The notes: generated from the letters alone by a model not told the origin. A stretch of DNA of 44,532 nucleotides from an uncultured Lachnospiraceae bacterium (GCA_910588125.1 CAJUPI010000022.1:1-44532), one strand, 5' to 3'. Counted from the first letter of the stretch, positions 16,972 to 25,265 are shown. Translations and numbers: made by a program.

Positions 16972-18258
16972 ATGGCATTTTTACCGGTTCTTGTAGTATT
17001 TATATTGTATTTTTCGGGAATCCCCATTGCCTATGCTTTGTTTGCAGCTACTTTGTTGTATTTCGGAGTGTTGAATACAGGTTCCCCCACAGATTTGATT
17101 TTGCAGAAATTTATTACTAGTACCCAATCGTTTCCGATGCTGGCGATTCCGTTTTTCGTTATGGCAGGTTCTATCATGAACTATGCAGGCATCAGTAACA
17201 AGCTGATGAGTTTTGCGGATGTGCTGACCGGCCATATGAAGGGCGGGCTGGCACAGGTCAATGTATTGCTCAGTATGTTGATGGGCGGCGTGTCCGGTTC
17301 CGCCAATGCGGATGCGGCCATGCAGTGTAAAATGCTGGTTCCGGAGATGGAAAAGAGAGGCTACAGCAAGGGCTTTTCAGCAGCGATCACAGCGGCTTCT
17401 TCAGCGGTTACCCCGGTTATCCCGCCAGGTATTAACTTGATTGTATACGCACTGATTGCAGGAGTGTCGGTGGGAAAGGTCTTTATGGCAGGTTATGTGC
17501 CAGGAATCTTTATGGCGATCTGTCTGATGATTGCAGTACATTTTATTTCCAAGAAAAGGCAGTATGCTCCCAGCCGGGAAAAACGGGCCACAGCAGGAGA
17601 GCTTTTCCATCAGGCAATCGACTCCATCTGGGCGCTGTTGTTCCCCTTTGGCATTATTCTGGGGCTGAGAATCGGCCTTTTCACACCGTCTGAGGCCGGT
17701 GCGGTGGCTGTGCTCTACTGCACGATAGTGGGCGCGTTTATCTACAAGGAGTTGAAGCCGGAGCATTTCCCGAAGGTAATCCGGGAGACCATCGAGGGCA
17801 CCAGCAGCGTGATGCTGATCATCGTGGCGGCCAATGTATTCGGTTATTACATGAGCTGGGAGCGGATACCGCAGATGCTGACGGAGCTGCTTTTGGGAAT
17901 CACGCAGAACAAATATGTGATGCTGATGATCATCAATGTCCTGTTACTGATTCTGGGAATGTTCCTGGAAGGCGGCGCGGCTCTGATCATTTTGGCGCCA
18001 TTGCTGGTGCCGGTGGTGAAGGGCCTGGGCGTGGATCTGGTGCACTTCGGATTGGTATGTATCGTGAATATCATGATCGGCGGATTGACGCCGCCGTTTG
18101 GTTCCATGATGTTTACCTGTTGTTCGATCACCGGATGTGAGCTGGGTGAGTTTGTGAAGGAATGTATTCCGTTCATTATAGCCCTGCTAATTGCCTTGTT
18201 GATCGTCACTTATTTCCCGGCGCTGACGATGTTTGTGCCGAATCTTCTGTACGGTTAA
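16972..18258 (+). CDS. dctM: TRAP transporter large permease (DctM family)
   Basis: A 428 aa polytopic membrane protein that performs sodium-coupled transport of the ligand delivered by DctP. About eleven to twelve transmembrane segments are apparent. Family blocks include MGGVSGSANADAAM (about residues 104-117), AVTPVIPPGINLIVYA (about 143-158) and GGLTPPFGSMMFTCC (about 370-384), with the Pro-rich re-entrant loop. The start follows the dctQ stop directly, with AAAGGGGGAAGC as ribosome binding site. It is the last TRAP gene and is followed by a terminator. Confidence 0.93.
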   Translation: MAFLPVLVVFILYFSGIPIAYALFAATLLYFGVLNTGSPTDLILQKFITSTQSFPMLAIPFFVMAGSIMNYAGISNKLMSFADVLTGHMKGGLAQVNVLLSMLMGGVSGSANADAAMQCKMLVPEMEKRGYSKGFSAAITAASSAVTPVIPPGINLIVYALIAGVSVGKVFMAGYVPGIFMAICLMIAVHFISKKRQYAPSREKRATAGELFHQAIDSIWALLFPFGIILGLRIGLFTPSEAGAVAVLYCTIVGAFIYKELKPEHFPKVIRETIEGTSSVMLIIVAANVFGYYMSWERIPQMLTELLLGITQNKYVMLMIINVLLLILGMFLEGGAALIILAPLLVPVVKGLGVDLVHFGLVCIVNIMIGGLTPPFGSMMFTCCSITGCELGEFVKECIPFIIALLIALLIVTYFPALTMFVPNLLYG

Positions 18259-18277
18259 TTTTAAAAATTTTATAAAG

Positions 18278-18349
18278 AGGCTGTTGTAACATAAGTCATC
18301 CGCTATTTCCTTTATCGCGTGCCCGACTTATTTTGCAACAGCCTTTTTT
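18278..18349 (+). terminator. Terminator of the TRAP operon, built on a repeat
   Basis: AGGCTGTTG and CAACAGCCT form the base of a stem that also includes ATAAGTC/GACTTAT, and it ends in a T-run. The inner part (18291-18325) resembles the left arm of the bidirectional terminator at 23672-23757. Both contain CATCCGC, ATTTCC, TATC and GCCCG in the same order and spacing. Confidence 0.75.
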
Positions 18350-18452
18350 ATTTTGTACAAATGTAATGGTTGCGAATGCATCGGTGTTTTGGAGCATGGA
18401 TATTGGTTGCTAAAATGGCATGCAGGTCGCATAGCAAGTGAATAAATAGAAA

Positions 18453-18466
18453 TGGAAATATTTCCA
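18453..18466. promoter_or_regulatory. 14-bp palindrome upstream of the MmgE/PrpD gene
   Basis: TGGAAATATTTCCA is a perfect palindrome lying 50 nt before the -35 box, with a further half-site-like GTGGAAAT near 18484-18491. It may be an activator or repressor site. The rest of the 18350-18515 stretch shows nothing recognisable. Confidence 0.35.
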
Positions 18467-18515
18467 AAAACGCTCAAGAGTTAGTGGAAATGCTTAATAA
18501 AACAAGAAAAAATGA

Positions 18516-18544
18516 TTTACTTTAGGTAGATTGAAACATATAAT
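18516..18544 (+). promoter_or_regulatory. Promoter of the MmgE/PrpD-cyclase operon
   Basis: TTTACT (18516-18521) and the consensus TATAAT (18539-18544) are separated by 17 nt. The transcript would begin near 18551. Confidence 0.6.
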
Positions 18545-18594
18545 CAGGAGTGTAAAGAATAATAGGAATGTACAAAAAGGAGAAAGGGCCGGAA

Positions 18595-18606
18595 ATGGGA
18601 AAATAA
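18595..18606 (+). other. Three-codon mini-ORF ahead of the MmgE/PrpD start
   Basis: AAGGAG (18578-18583) is 11 nt before an ATG that opens the frame ATG GGA AAA TAA. The stop codon is separated by one base from the ATG of the real gene at 18608, which otherwise lies 24 nt from that ribosome binding site. No alternative in-frame start exists upstream before a stop. The layout suggests translational coupling by start-stop reinitiation, but this is inference. Confidence 0.35.
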
Positions 18607-18607
18607 A

Positions 18608-19993
18608 ATGCAGAAAAAAATTGTGTCTTTTGTTAAAGCATTTTCATTGGATCGTGTGTCCAATGAAATAAAAGAACGGGCAGTGCGGGCATTCTCCGAT
18701 ACGATTGCGGTAATTCTTGCCGGAGCCCGTGGAGATATCATTCAATGTGTGGCAAAAGCACTGGATATTGATTTGAAGACGGTTGCTTCGGAAAAAGGCC
18801 CTGTAATTTTGGGCTATGGACATCGGAGCGTGGGATTGACCGAGGCTGTTTTATTAAATGCAGTTGCTGCCCACTCTTGTGAATTTAATGATCTGTTTTA
18901 CGGATTGCCAGGACATCCCAGTTCTGTTTTGGTCCCGGTGGTGCTGGGATTGGGAGAGCGGCTTCATAAAAACGGACATGAGGTGCTTGAAGCATACGTT
19001 TGTGGCTTGGAAGTATTGGGACGCATTAATGAGGCGTTGATGCCAGAACACCATGTAAAAGGTTTTCATTCTACCAGCACAGCCGGGATCATAGGTGCAG
19101 CGATGGCTGCCGGAAAGCTGTTGGGCATGGATGAGAAAATGTTAATAGATACCTGCTCTATGGCTTGTACCTTTGCATGCGGATTAAGAGGAAATTTTGG
19201 GTATACAGGAAACTCGCTCCATGTAGGGAATGCGGTAGCCAATGGGCTGAGAGCTGCGCTGTATGTTAATTCTGGAATAAGAGCAAGAGAACATCTTTTT
19301 GATTTGCCAGATGGGTATTTTCATGCATTTGGGGGAAATGAAAAGAAGATGGAGGAGCAGCTTGCATTGTTAGGAGAGGTTTCCGTGCTGGAAAGGCCAG
19401 GATTGCTGATAAAGAAATATCCTGTCTGTTTTTCTGCATATCAGGCTATTGAGGCGGCGCGTATGTTGACAGAAAGGGTATTAATTTGTCCGGAGGATAT
19501 CAGTAGGATCCAATGCCTGACTTCCCCTGTCCATTATATGTCGCTTCCGGCAGAGTGGCCGGACAATGTTTATGGGCAGAGATTTTGTGTCCCTTTCTGT
19601 GTATGTTGGGTACTAAGTGGAAGAAAGATCAGGGAGGAGGTGTTTTCCAAACCTTATTACCAGGAAAAAAATTTATTGGATTTGAGAAAAAAGATAACTT
19701 ACAGCGAGGATCCAGAGCAACAAGGAGAGAAGGGATTTGGCAGTACAATAGTGAGGGTGTATTTGAAGAAAGGAAAGGTATGGGAATATCGTGCCTATCC
19801 GAATCCGGAAGAACGCGTAGAAGGTTGGACGGAAGAACAATTAAAAGAAAAATTTAATGAATGCTGCAATGTATCAGGCAACCCAAAAGAGGCAGAAAGG
19901 CTGTGGAATATCTGCCAGAGCCTGGAAAAGTCTGATGATATTACAACATGGCTGGAACAATGGCCGGAAAGGATAAAAAATGAGAATGATTGA
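18608..19993 (+). CDS. MmgE/PrpD family protein
   Basis: A 461 aa cytoplasmic protein of the family that includes 2-methylcitrate dehydratase PrpD, iminodisuccinate epimerase and cis-aconitate decarboxylase. The N-terminal all-helical domain contains FSDTIAVILAGARGD and the GHPSSVLVPVVLGL region. HVKGFHSTSTAGIIGAA (about residues 150-166) is the family signature. The C-terminal alpha/beta domain covers about residues 270-400. The gene overlaps the following cyclase-family gene by 14 nt, so the two are translationally coupled. Neither propionate nor citrate genes are nearby, so the substrate is likely to be another hydroxyacid or amino-diacid. The TRAP operon immediately upstream may import it. 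Confidence 0.85.
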   Translation: MQKKIVSFVKAFSLDRVSNEIKERAVRAFSDTIAVILAGARGDIIQCVAKALDIDLKTVASEKGPVILGYGHRSVGLTEAVLLNAVAAHSCEFNDLFYGLPGHPSSVLVPVVLGLGERLHKNGHEVLEAYVCGLEVLGRINEALMPEHHVKGFHSTSTAGIIGAAMAAGKLLGMDEKMLIDTCSMACTFACGLRGNFGYTGNSLHVGNAVANGLRAALYVNSGIRAREHLFDLPDGYFHAFGGNEKKMEEQLALLGEVSVLERPGLLIKKYPVCFSAYQAIEAARMLTERVLICPEDISRIQCLTSPVHYMSLPAEWPDNVYGQRFCVPFCVCWVLSGRKIREEVFSKPYYQEKNLLDLRKKITYSEDPEQQGEKGFGSTIVRVYLKKGKVWEYRAYPNPEERVEGWTEEQLKEKFNECCNVSGNPKEAERLWNICQSLEKSDDITTWLEQWPERIKNEND

Positions 19994-20660
19994 TTTGTCA
20001 ACGGAATTAAGAGACGGGATGCCTAAGCCACCCAGTGCCCCACGGGTTGAAATGCGCTATCTTCTGACGCATTCCGCCAAAGAGGAAGAAGAAAAAGGAT
20101 TCACCAATAAGATGGAGCAGTTCACAATTACTACTCATGTGGCTACCCACATCGACGCGCCGTCCCATTTTTCGAGCAAAGGAAAAAATATCGATGATTA
20201 TCCGGTTGATTTTTTTTATATGGTGCCTACGATTATGCTGGATATTGAGCGGGATATCTACGGGGAAATCAGCATGGCTGATATTGCCAGGGCAGAACAG
20301 AAAAACGGAAAAATCCGGGAAGGTGATATGGTCCTGATCAATACGGGTTCTTATCGTCGCTATGAGGAGCCGGAATATGAAAAATCGCCATATCTGACAG
20401 AGGATGGTGCACAGTATCTGGCGAGCAGGAAGGTGGTTATGGTAGCGATTGATTCCTTTACCGTGGATGATCCAAGAAAAAAAGAAAAACCGGCGCATGT
20501 AACATTACTTTGCAAAAATGAGATACCGGTAATTGAATGCGTGGTAAATCTGGATCAAGTTTCGGTACATCGCTTTAAAACGATCTGCATGCCGCTGAAG
20601 GTAAAAGAAGGATCGGGCGCCTATACCAGAATGGTTGCTGTGCTGGAGGATGAGGGCTGA
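19980..20660 (+). CDS. Cyclase family protein (kynurenine formamidase-like hydrolase)
   Basis: A 226 aa metal-dependent hydrolase of the cyclase/KynB superfamily, cytoplasmic. The signature metal motif reads THVATHIDAPSHF (about residues 43-55), matching HxGTHxDxPxHF with Ala in place of Gly. Members hydrolyse formamides, lactams such as hydantoin-like or isatin rings, or lactones. It overlaps the MmgE/PrpD gene and is followed by a terminator, so the pair is an operon with a probable shared pathway. Tryptophan catabolism genes are absent, making kynurenine formamidase activity itself unlikely. Confidence 0.87.
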   Translation: MRMIDLSTELRDGMPKPPSAPRVEMRYLLTHSAKEEEEKGFTNKMEQFTITTHVATHIDAPSHFSSKGKNIDDYPVDFFYMVPTIMLDIERDIYGEISMADIARAEQKNGKIREGDMVLINTGSYRRYEEPEYEKSPYLTEDGAQYLASRKVVMVAIDSFTVDDPRKKEKPAHVTLLCKNEIPVIECVVNLDQVSVHRFKTICMPLKVKEGSGAYTRMVAVLEDEG

Positions 20661-20702
20661 CAAATCTCATTGTCAGTTCAGGAGTTTTGGACAGGGCTGA
20701 TC

Positions 20703-20745
20703 AAAATATAAAAAATGTCAGAAATTTGACATTTTTTATATTTTT
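20703..20745 (+). terminator. Rho-independent terminator after the cyclase gene
   Basis: AAAATATAAAAAATGTCA pairs with TGACATTTTTTATATTTT around a six-base loop and ends in T residues. The stem is AT-rich but almost perfect. Confidence 0.8.
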
Positions 20746-20767
20746 CAGTTGAGTTATCCTAATAATA

Positions 20768-20796
20768 TTGACAGAGTTAAATAAATATTGTTAAAT
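20768..20796 (+). promoter_or_regulatory. Promoter of the dehydrogenase operon
   Basis: A consensus TTGACA (20768-20773) is followed after 17 nt by TTAAAT (20791-20796). It drives the zinc alcohol dehydrogenase, SDR and hydroxyacid dehydrogenase genes. Confidence 0.6.
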
Positions 20797-20811
20797 AATA
20801 CTATAAAAATA

Positions 20812-20840
20812 ACGGAACAATATTCCGAAATACGGAACAA
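20812..20840. promoter_or_regulatory. Candidate operator: two ACGGAACAA direct repeats 20 bp apart
   Basis: ACGGAACAA occurs at 20812-20820 and 20832-20840. The first copy also forms the inverted repeat CGGAA-N5-TTCCG (20813-20827). The site lies just downstream of the expected transcription start, a position suited to repression. Confidence 0.4.
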
Positions 20841-20883
20841 AAGGCAAAACAAAAGGTTATCAAAACAGCGAGGAGGAAAAGAG

Positions 20884-21885
20884 ATGAAAGCGATTGTTTA
20901 TGAAGGTGCCAACCATATTGCAGTAAAAGACGTGCCTATGCCCAAGATACCAGAGGGCTGGGCATTGGTTCGGGTATCTCATGCAGGAATCTGTGGAACG
21001 GACTTAAACATTTATGCAGGAACGCATCCGAGGGCAAAGGCGCCACTGGTGATCGGCCATGAGTTTTCCGGTGTGATGGCGGAGGATGCTCCCGGGCTTC
21101 TGAAGGGAACGCGGGTAACCGTATATCCTCTTTTGAGCTGTGGGACTTGTGAGCCATGCAAGACAGGAAACACGCATGTTTGTAATACTTTGGGGCTTCT
21201 TGGCATCGACTGTGACGGAGGCATGGCAGAATATGTGGCATGCCCGGTAGATAAAATTGTGCCGTTGCCGGATCTGGTTTCTGATAAGGTTGCAGCATTT
21301 GTGGAGCCGATAGCAGTGGCTGTCCATGCACTCAGGGAGACAGGATTTGTACCAGGAGACAATGCGATTGTATTGGGAGCAGGAACGATCGGAATTGCGA
21401 CGGCAATCACTTTGCGCAAGTTTGGGGCATCAGATGTGATCATTTCCGAGACAGATAAGGCGCGGGCAAAACTCGCAGAAGGCCTGGGATTTCGTGTGAT
21501 TGATCCGGCAAAAGAGGATCTGCATACCTTTGCCAGTAAGACTTGTAAGGCAGGCGGATTTGACTGGGTGTATGATTGTGCCGGAGTACAGGCGGTTGCC
21601 GATGTGCTGTTGGACTTGGTAAAGGTGAGAGGGCATATCGTGATCGTTGCTTCTTATAAAAAGCCTGCTGCGATGCCTTTGTTTAAAGGAATGGCGAAGG
21701 AAACCGATTTTCGCTTCTGCCGTGTATACCGGATGAAGGATTTTGAGATTGCTGTCTCTATGGCGCAGGATCCGGATTATGAGAAAATTATTACCCATGT
21801 ACTTCCGGCGGATGAAGCGCAGAAAGGATTCGATTTGCTGTTTACCAAAGGGACCGGAGCCGTAAAGGTGATGTTTCAGTTTTAG
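20884..21885 (+). CDS. Zinc-dependent alcohol dehydrogenase (medium-chain dehydrogenase)
   Basis: A 333 aa NAD(P)-dependent polyol or alcohol dehydrogenase of the sorbitol/threonine dehydrogenase group. The catalytic-zinc region is visible as GICGTD and GHEFSG (about residues 36-62). The structural zinc cysteines are in CGTCEPCKTGNTHVC (about 85-99). The Rossmann glycine motif is LGAGTIGIA (about 164-172). GAGGAGGAAAAGAG places the start at ATG 20884, although the frame is open upstream. First gene of a three-gene operon with an SDR and a 2-hydroxyacid dehydrogenase, which suggests oxidation of a sugar, polyol or sugar acid. Confidence 0.9.
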   Translation: MKAIVYEGANHIAVKDVPMPKIPEGWALVRVSHAGICGTDLNIYAGTHPRAKAPLVIGHEFSGVMAEDAPGLLKGTRVTVYPLLSCGTCEPCKTGNTHVCNTLGLLGIDCDGGMAEYVACPVDKIVPLPDLVSDKVAAFVEPIAVAVHALRETGFVPGDNAIVLGAGTIGIATAITLRKFGASDVIISETDKARAKLAEGLGFRVIDPAKEDLHTFASKTCKAGGFDWVYDCAGVQAVADVLLDLVKVRGHIVIVASYKKPAAMPLFKGMAKETDFRFCRVYRMKDFEIAVSMAQDPDYEKIITHVLPADEAQKGFDLLFTKGTGAVKVMFQF

Positions 21886-21900
21886 GGGAGGGGAGAGAAA

Positions 21901-22665
21901 ATGACGAATTTATTTGAGCTGACGGGCAAGAAAGCGCTTGTAACAGGAGGTACGAGAGGCTTAGGATATGGGATGGCAGAAGGATTGATGGAGGCAGGCG
22001 CAGAGGTTGTGATTTTTGGAAGCAATGAGAGGGTGTACCAGGTGGCAGATGATTTTTGCCGGAGAGGGTTTTCATGCAAAGGGGTGGCCGTAGATCTGGG
22101 AGATAGACAGGATCGGCTTCGGGCCTTTGAGGAGGCGCTTAGGTTGCTTGGCGGATTGGATATTTTGGTAAACAGTGCCGGGATCCAAAGACGCCATAAG
22201 AGTGAGAAATTTCCGCTTGAGGACTGGGAAGCCGTGATGAATATAAATTTGACAGCGCCCTTTGAGCTGTGTCAGATGGCGGCCAGGGAATTTATCAGCA
22301 AAAAGAAAAAGGGAAAGATTATTAATATTTCGTCTATGCTGGCATTCTTCGGTGGCTTTACTGTTCCGGCGTATGCGGCATCGAAGGGGGGAGTCACCCA
22401 AATGACGAAAGCATTCTGCAATGAATGGGCAGGCCGGGGAATCAATGTAAACTGCATTGCACCGGGATATATGGATACAGAGATGAACGCAGCTCTTACC
22501 GATCCGGCGAATCCCCGTTATGCAGAGATAACCGATCGGATTCCGGCGCATCGCTGGGGAACTGGCGAGGACATGAAGGGAGTTGTGATTTTTTTGGCAT
22601 CTGCTGCCTCGGATTACCTGAATGGCGCGGTGATTCCGGTGGATGGTGGGTATCTGGTAAAATAG
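21901..22665 (+). CDS. SDR family oxidoreductase, gluconate 5-dehydrogenase/KduD-like
   Basis: A 254 aa classical short-chain dehydrogenase. The cofactor motif TGGTRGLGYG is at about residues 16-25, NSAG at about 90, the catalytic Ser in NISSMLAF, and the Tyr/Lys pair in YAASKGG (about 158-164). The sequence resembles enzymes that interconvert 5-keto and hydroxy sugar acids, such as gluconate 5-dehydrogenase or 2-dehydro-3-deoxy-D-gluconate 5-dehydrogenase. It starts 15 nt after the alcohol dehydrogenase with a GGGGAGGGGAG ribosome binding site. The exact substrate is open. Confidence 0.88.
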   Translation: MTNLFELTGKKALVTGGTRGLGYGMAEGLMEAGAEVVIFGSNERVYQVADDFCRRGFSCKGVAVDLGDRQDRLRAFEEALRLLGGLDILVNSAGIQRRHKSEKFPLEDWEAVMNINLTAPFELCQMAAREFISKKKKGKIINISSMLAFFGGFTVPAYAASKGGVTQMTKAFCNEWAGRGINVNCIAPGYMDTEMNAALTDPANPRYAEITDRIPAHRWGTGEDMKGVVIFLASAASDYLNGAVIPVDGGYLVK

Positions 22666-22696
22666 AGGAGTAATGAGAAAAAGGATGGCGTGATTG

Positions 22697-23665
22697 ATGA
22701 AAGTGATAGTAACGGATTGTGATCATGAAAATATGCTGCAGGAGAAAGAGGTTTTTGATAAAGCAGGGATGACGTTTGAACATCTGGCTTGTAAGACGGA
22801 AGACGATCTGATAGAACAAGCCAAGGGCGGTGAAATCTTGCTGACCCAGTATGGCCCCTTTAGCAGAAGAGTTATGGAGAAGTTATGTCCGGAATTGAAG
22901 CTGATTGTACGTTATGGCGTCGGCGTGGATACGATTGATCTGGAGGCGGCTACTGATTTGGGAGTACAGGTCTGTAACGTGCCGGATTATGGAATGAATG
23001 AAGTCGCAGATCAGGCGATGGGAATGCTCCTGGCATTGACCCGTAAGATTTGTTATATCAATGACTGCACAAAGCATAAGACCTGGAATTATACGGAAGC
23101 AATCCCGGTCCGCCGCATTCCCGGATCGGTAATCGGCATTGTGGGATTGGGCAGAATCGGCCATACTCTGGCAAAAAGATTGACAGGATTTGAATGCCGG
23201 TTGATTGCCTGCGATCCTTCCTACCCGGTAGGGACAGTGGAGGCAGGAGTGGAAATTGTCTCCTGGGATACACTTTTGGAGGAATCCGATATGATTTCCA
23301 TCCATTGTCCCCTGACTCCCGAAACCGAAAATATGTTTGGGCTAGAGGAGTTTCGGAAAATGAAAAAGTCTGCCGTGGTAGTGAATACAGCCCGGGGAGG
23401 AATTGTCAATGAAAAGGATTTGTTTACGGCCCTGAGGCAGGATATGATTGCTGGTGCCGCTTTGGATGTTGTAAAGAAGGAACCCATGGAGGTGGGGGCT
23501 GAACTGTTTGCTTTTGACAATTTTTTGTGCAGCCCTCATATGGCATGGTACTCTCAGGAATCCGCTCTGGAATTAAAGCGGAAGGTGGCAGAGGAAGCCG
23601 TGAGGTTTGCCAAGGGCGAACCGCTGCGCGATCCGGTAAATAGGCTGCCGGTATTTGCTAGATGA
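22697..23665 (+). CDS. D-isomer-specific 2-hydroxyacid dehydrogenase
   Basis: A 322 aa NAD-dependent dehydrogenase of the SerA/CtBP-like branch, reducing a 2-keto acid or oxidising a D-2-hydroxyacid. The cofactor motif GIVGLGRIGHTLAKR lies near residues 147-161. The catalytic Arg is in VNTARGGIVNE, Glu in the VVKKEPME region and His in CSPHMAWYS. A TTG at 22694 directly precedes the ATG; 22697 is chosen. The ribosome binding site is weak, suggesting coupling to the upstream SDR. Last gene before a bidirectional terminator. Confidence 0.9.
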   Translation: MKVIVTDCDHENMLQEKEVFDKAGMTFEHLACKTEDDLIEQAKGGEILLTQYGPFSRRVMEKLCPELKLIVRYGVGVDTIDLEAATDLGVQVCNVPDYGMNEVADQAMGMLLALTRKICYINDCTKHKTWNYTEAIPVRRIPGSVIGIVGLGRIGHTLAKRLTGFECRLIACDPSYPVGTVEAGVEIVSWDTLLEESDMISIHCPLTPETENMFGLEEFRKMKKSAVVVNTARGGIVNEKDLFTALRQDMIAGAALDVVKKEPMEVGAELFAFDNFLCSPHMAWYSQESALELKRKVAEEAVRFAKGEPLRDPVNRLPVFAR

Positions 23666-23671
23666 TTGAAA

Positions 23672-23757
23672 AAAATAAGGCATCCGCCATTTCCCCTATC
23701 CCGCGCCCGGACAACGGCCTGGACACGGGATAGAAGAAATGGCGGATGCCTTATTTT
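23672..23757. terminator. Bidirectional terminator with 22-bp perfect arms
   Basis: The arm starting AAAATAAGGCATCCGCC (23672-23693) is perfectly complementary to 23736-23757. An inner stem, CTATCCCG/CGGGATAG, adds to it. A-runs and T-runs on either side allow termination in both directions. The right arm contains the stop codon and last codons of the response regulator gene, so the coding end is built into the terminator. Its left half is similar to the core of the 18278-18349 terminator. Confidence 0.85.
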
Positions 23758-25265
23758 GCTTTATATGCAGAATAGATTCTGGAAAAATAACTAAAGTTTG
23801 TAAAGCCCAGTTTTTCCGCAATTTCATATTTTTTTAGGTTGGTATTGCGGATTAAATAATCGGCATATTCCATTTTCTTGTTAGTGACGTAGGTATTGAA
23901 GCTGACGCCGGTTTCTTTTTTGAACAGTTTTCCAAGATAATCTGCATTCATATGCACAGCGTCGGCCGTTTCTTTTAAAGTAATATTTTCGCAATAGTGC
24001 TCATGGATGTAAGTGATAGCATCCTTCACAGGGGCGCTAAAGGAGGGATGGCCTTCCGTGCAGTAAAGACGGGAAAGCAGTTCCAGTACAGTCTTTTCCA
24101 AATGATCCAGGTATATGCAGTCGGACAGTTGTTTTCGAAATTCCATAGGGATGGATTGGTCGAGAAACTGAAACTGCAGGGAATTGGACATGGACACAGA
24201 GTGAATCAAATAGAGCAAATCCAGAAAAAAATCCTTTACTGCCTGGGTATCGGCAGGCGTAATCTGGCGGAAATATTCAAAAACACAGCGGATTTGCATC
24301 GGCAGCTCAGTGTTAGTACCAGTCTTGGTGGTGTTTAAAATTTCTCTGCTATAAGAAAGCAGGATATCATGATCGATTTCCTGATGTTTGTTTTCATAAA
24401 TATATGTGACGCTTCCCGGTTTTTTGTAGAAGCCGGAACTCAGTGAGAGCTGCGATTCTGTCAGGGCGTGATAAAGCCCTGAGAAGTTGTGGTAGATATT
24501 GCTGATTCCGATATAGGCGAATGACAGATTAGAACAGATCCATTCCAGCATTTTAGCTATGGAATTGAATATCATAAGCTGGCTGTTCAGTTTGTTCATT
24601 TCACAGATCAGGAAGTAATCATTTTCGTTATGGATAATCTGGTGCATAGTACTCAAATGCTCAGAGATTTCCTGTAGTGGGATATCACTCAGATTGATCG
24701 TTTTACCTGGCATATAGCGGATGACAATGACAAACAGGTTTTTGGTGTAGGAGAGGGGCAAAGGGTATTGCTCTGCTGTTTTCAGAAATTGGGTGTGGCT
24801 GGAGATGGCCCGGTTTAGTATTTGCTCGCAGAGACTATGGATGGTTCGGCTTTCCGCTTCGGAGGAGAGAGTGAGCAAAAGATCACTCTGTTTTCTGGTA
24901 GATGCTACTTTGTTAAGGCAGTTCATCAGCCCCTCCTCCGTGATTTCCGATTTCAAAAAATATTCGACGGCACCGCTGCGCACAGCCTTTTGAATATATT
25001 CAAATTCGGCAAAATTGGTCAGCATAATGATGCTGAGATCCGAGCGAATAGCATTCAGCCTCGTCAGCACCTCCAGCCCATTCAGCCCTGGCATCATGAT
25101 ATCCAGAATGACAATATCGGTTTCGATGGATTCCAGTGCCAGCAGGCCGGCTTCCCCGCTGGAGGCTTCTCCGATTACTTCAAAGCAGGAATCCGAGCGT
25201 TCAATGCAAAATCGTATCCACTGACGGATGGGGGTTTCGTCATCAATGATGAAAATTTTAATCAT
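23751..25265 (-). CDS. YesN-type response regulator with AraC-family DNA-binding domain
   Basis: A 504 aa transcription regulator. The N-terminal receiver domain (1-120) has the acidic pocket IIDDE, phosphoacceptor Asp55 in ILDIMMPG and the conserved Lys in YFLKSE. A long middle region (about 130-390) is characteristic of YesN proteins. The C-terminal AraC domain (about 405-504) carries two helix-turn-helix units: ETADAVHMNADYLGKLFKK and the one in EIAEKLGFTNFSYFSRIY. It overlaps the sensor kinase gene by 8 nt. It probably activates the sugar-uptake operons starting at 27301 and 33795, which share an upstream site with direct repeats 21 bp apart, a geometry typical of AraC-family sites. Confidence 0.92.
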   Translation of the reverse strand: MIKIFIIDDETPIRQWIRFCIERSDSCFEVIGEASSGEAGLLALESIETDIVILDIMMPGLNGLEVLTRLNAIRSDLSIIMLTNFAEFEYIQKAVRSGAVEYFLKSEITEEGLMNCLNKVASTRKQSDLLLTLSSEAESRTIHSLCEQILNRAISSHTQFLKTAEQYPLPLSYTKNLFVIVIRYMPGKTINLSDIPLQEISEHLSTMHQIIHNENDYFLICEMNKLNSQLMIFNSIAKMLEWICSNLSFAYIGISNIYHNFSGLYHALTESQLSLSSGFYKKPGSVTYIYENKHQEIDHDILLSYSREILNTTKTGTNTELPMQIRCVFEYFRQITPADTQAVKDFFLDLLYLIHSVSMSNSLQFQFLDQSIPMEFRKQLSDCIYLDHLEKTVLELLSRLYCTEGHPSFSAPVKDAITYIHEHYCENITLKETADAVHMNADYLGKLFKKETGVSFNTYVTNKKMEYADYLIRNTNLKKYEIAEKLGFTNFSYFSRIYSAYKAK

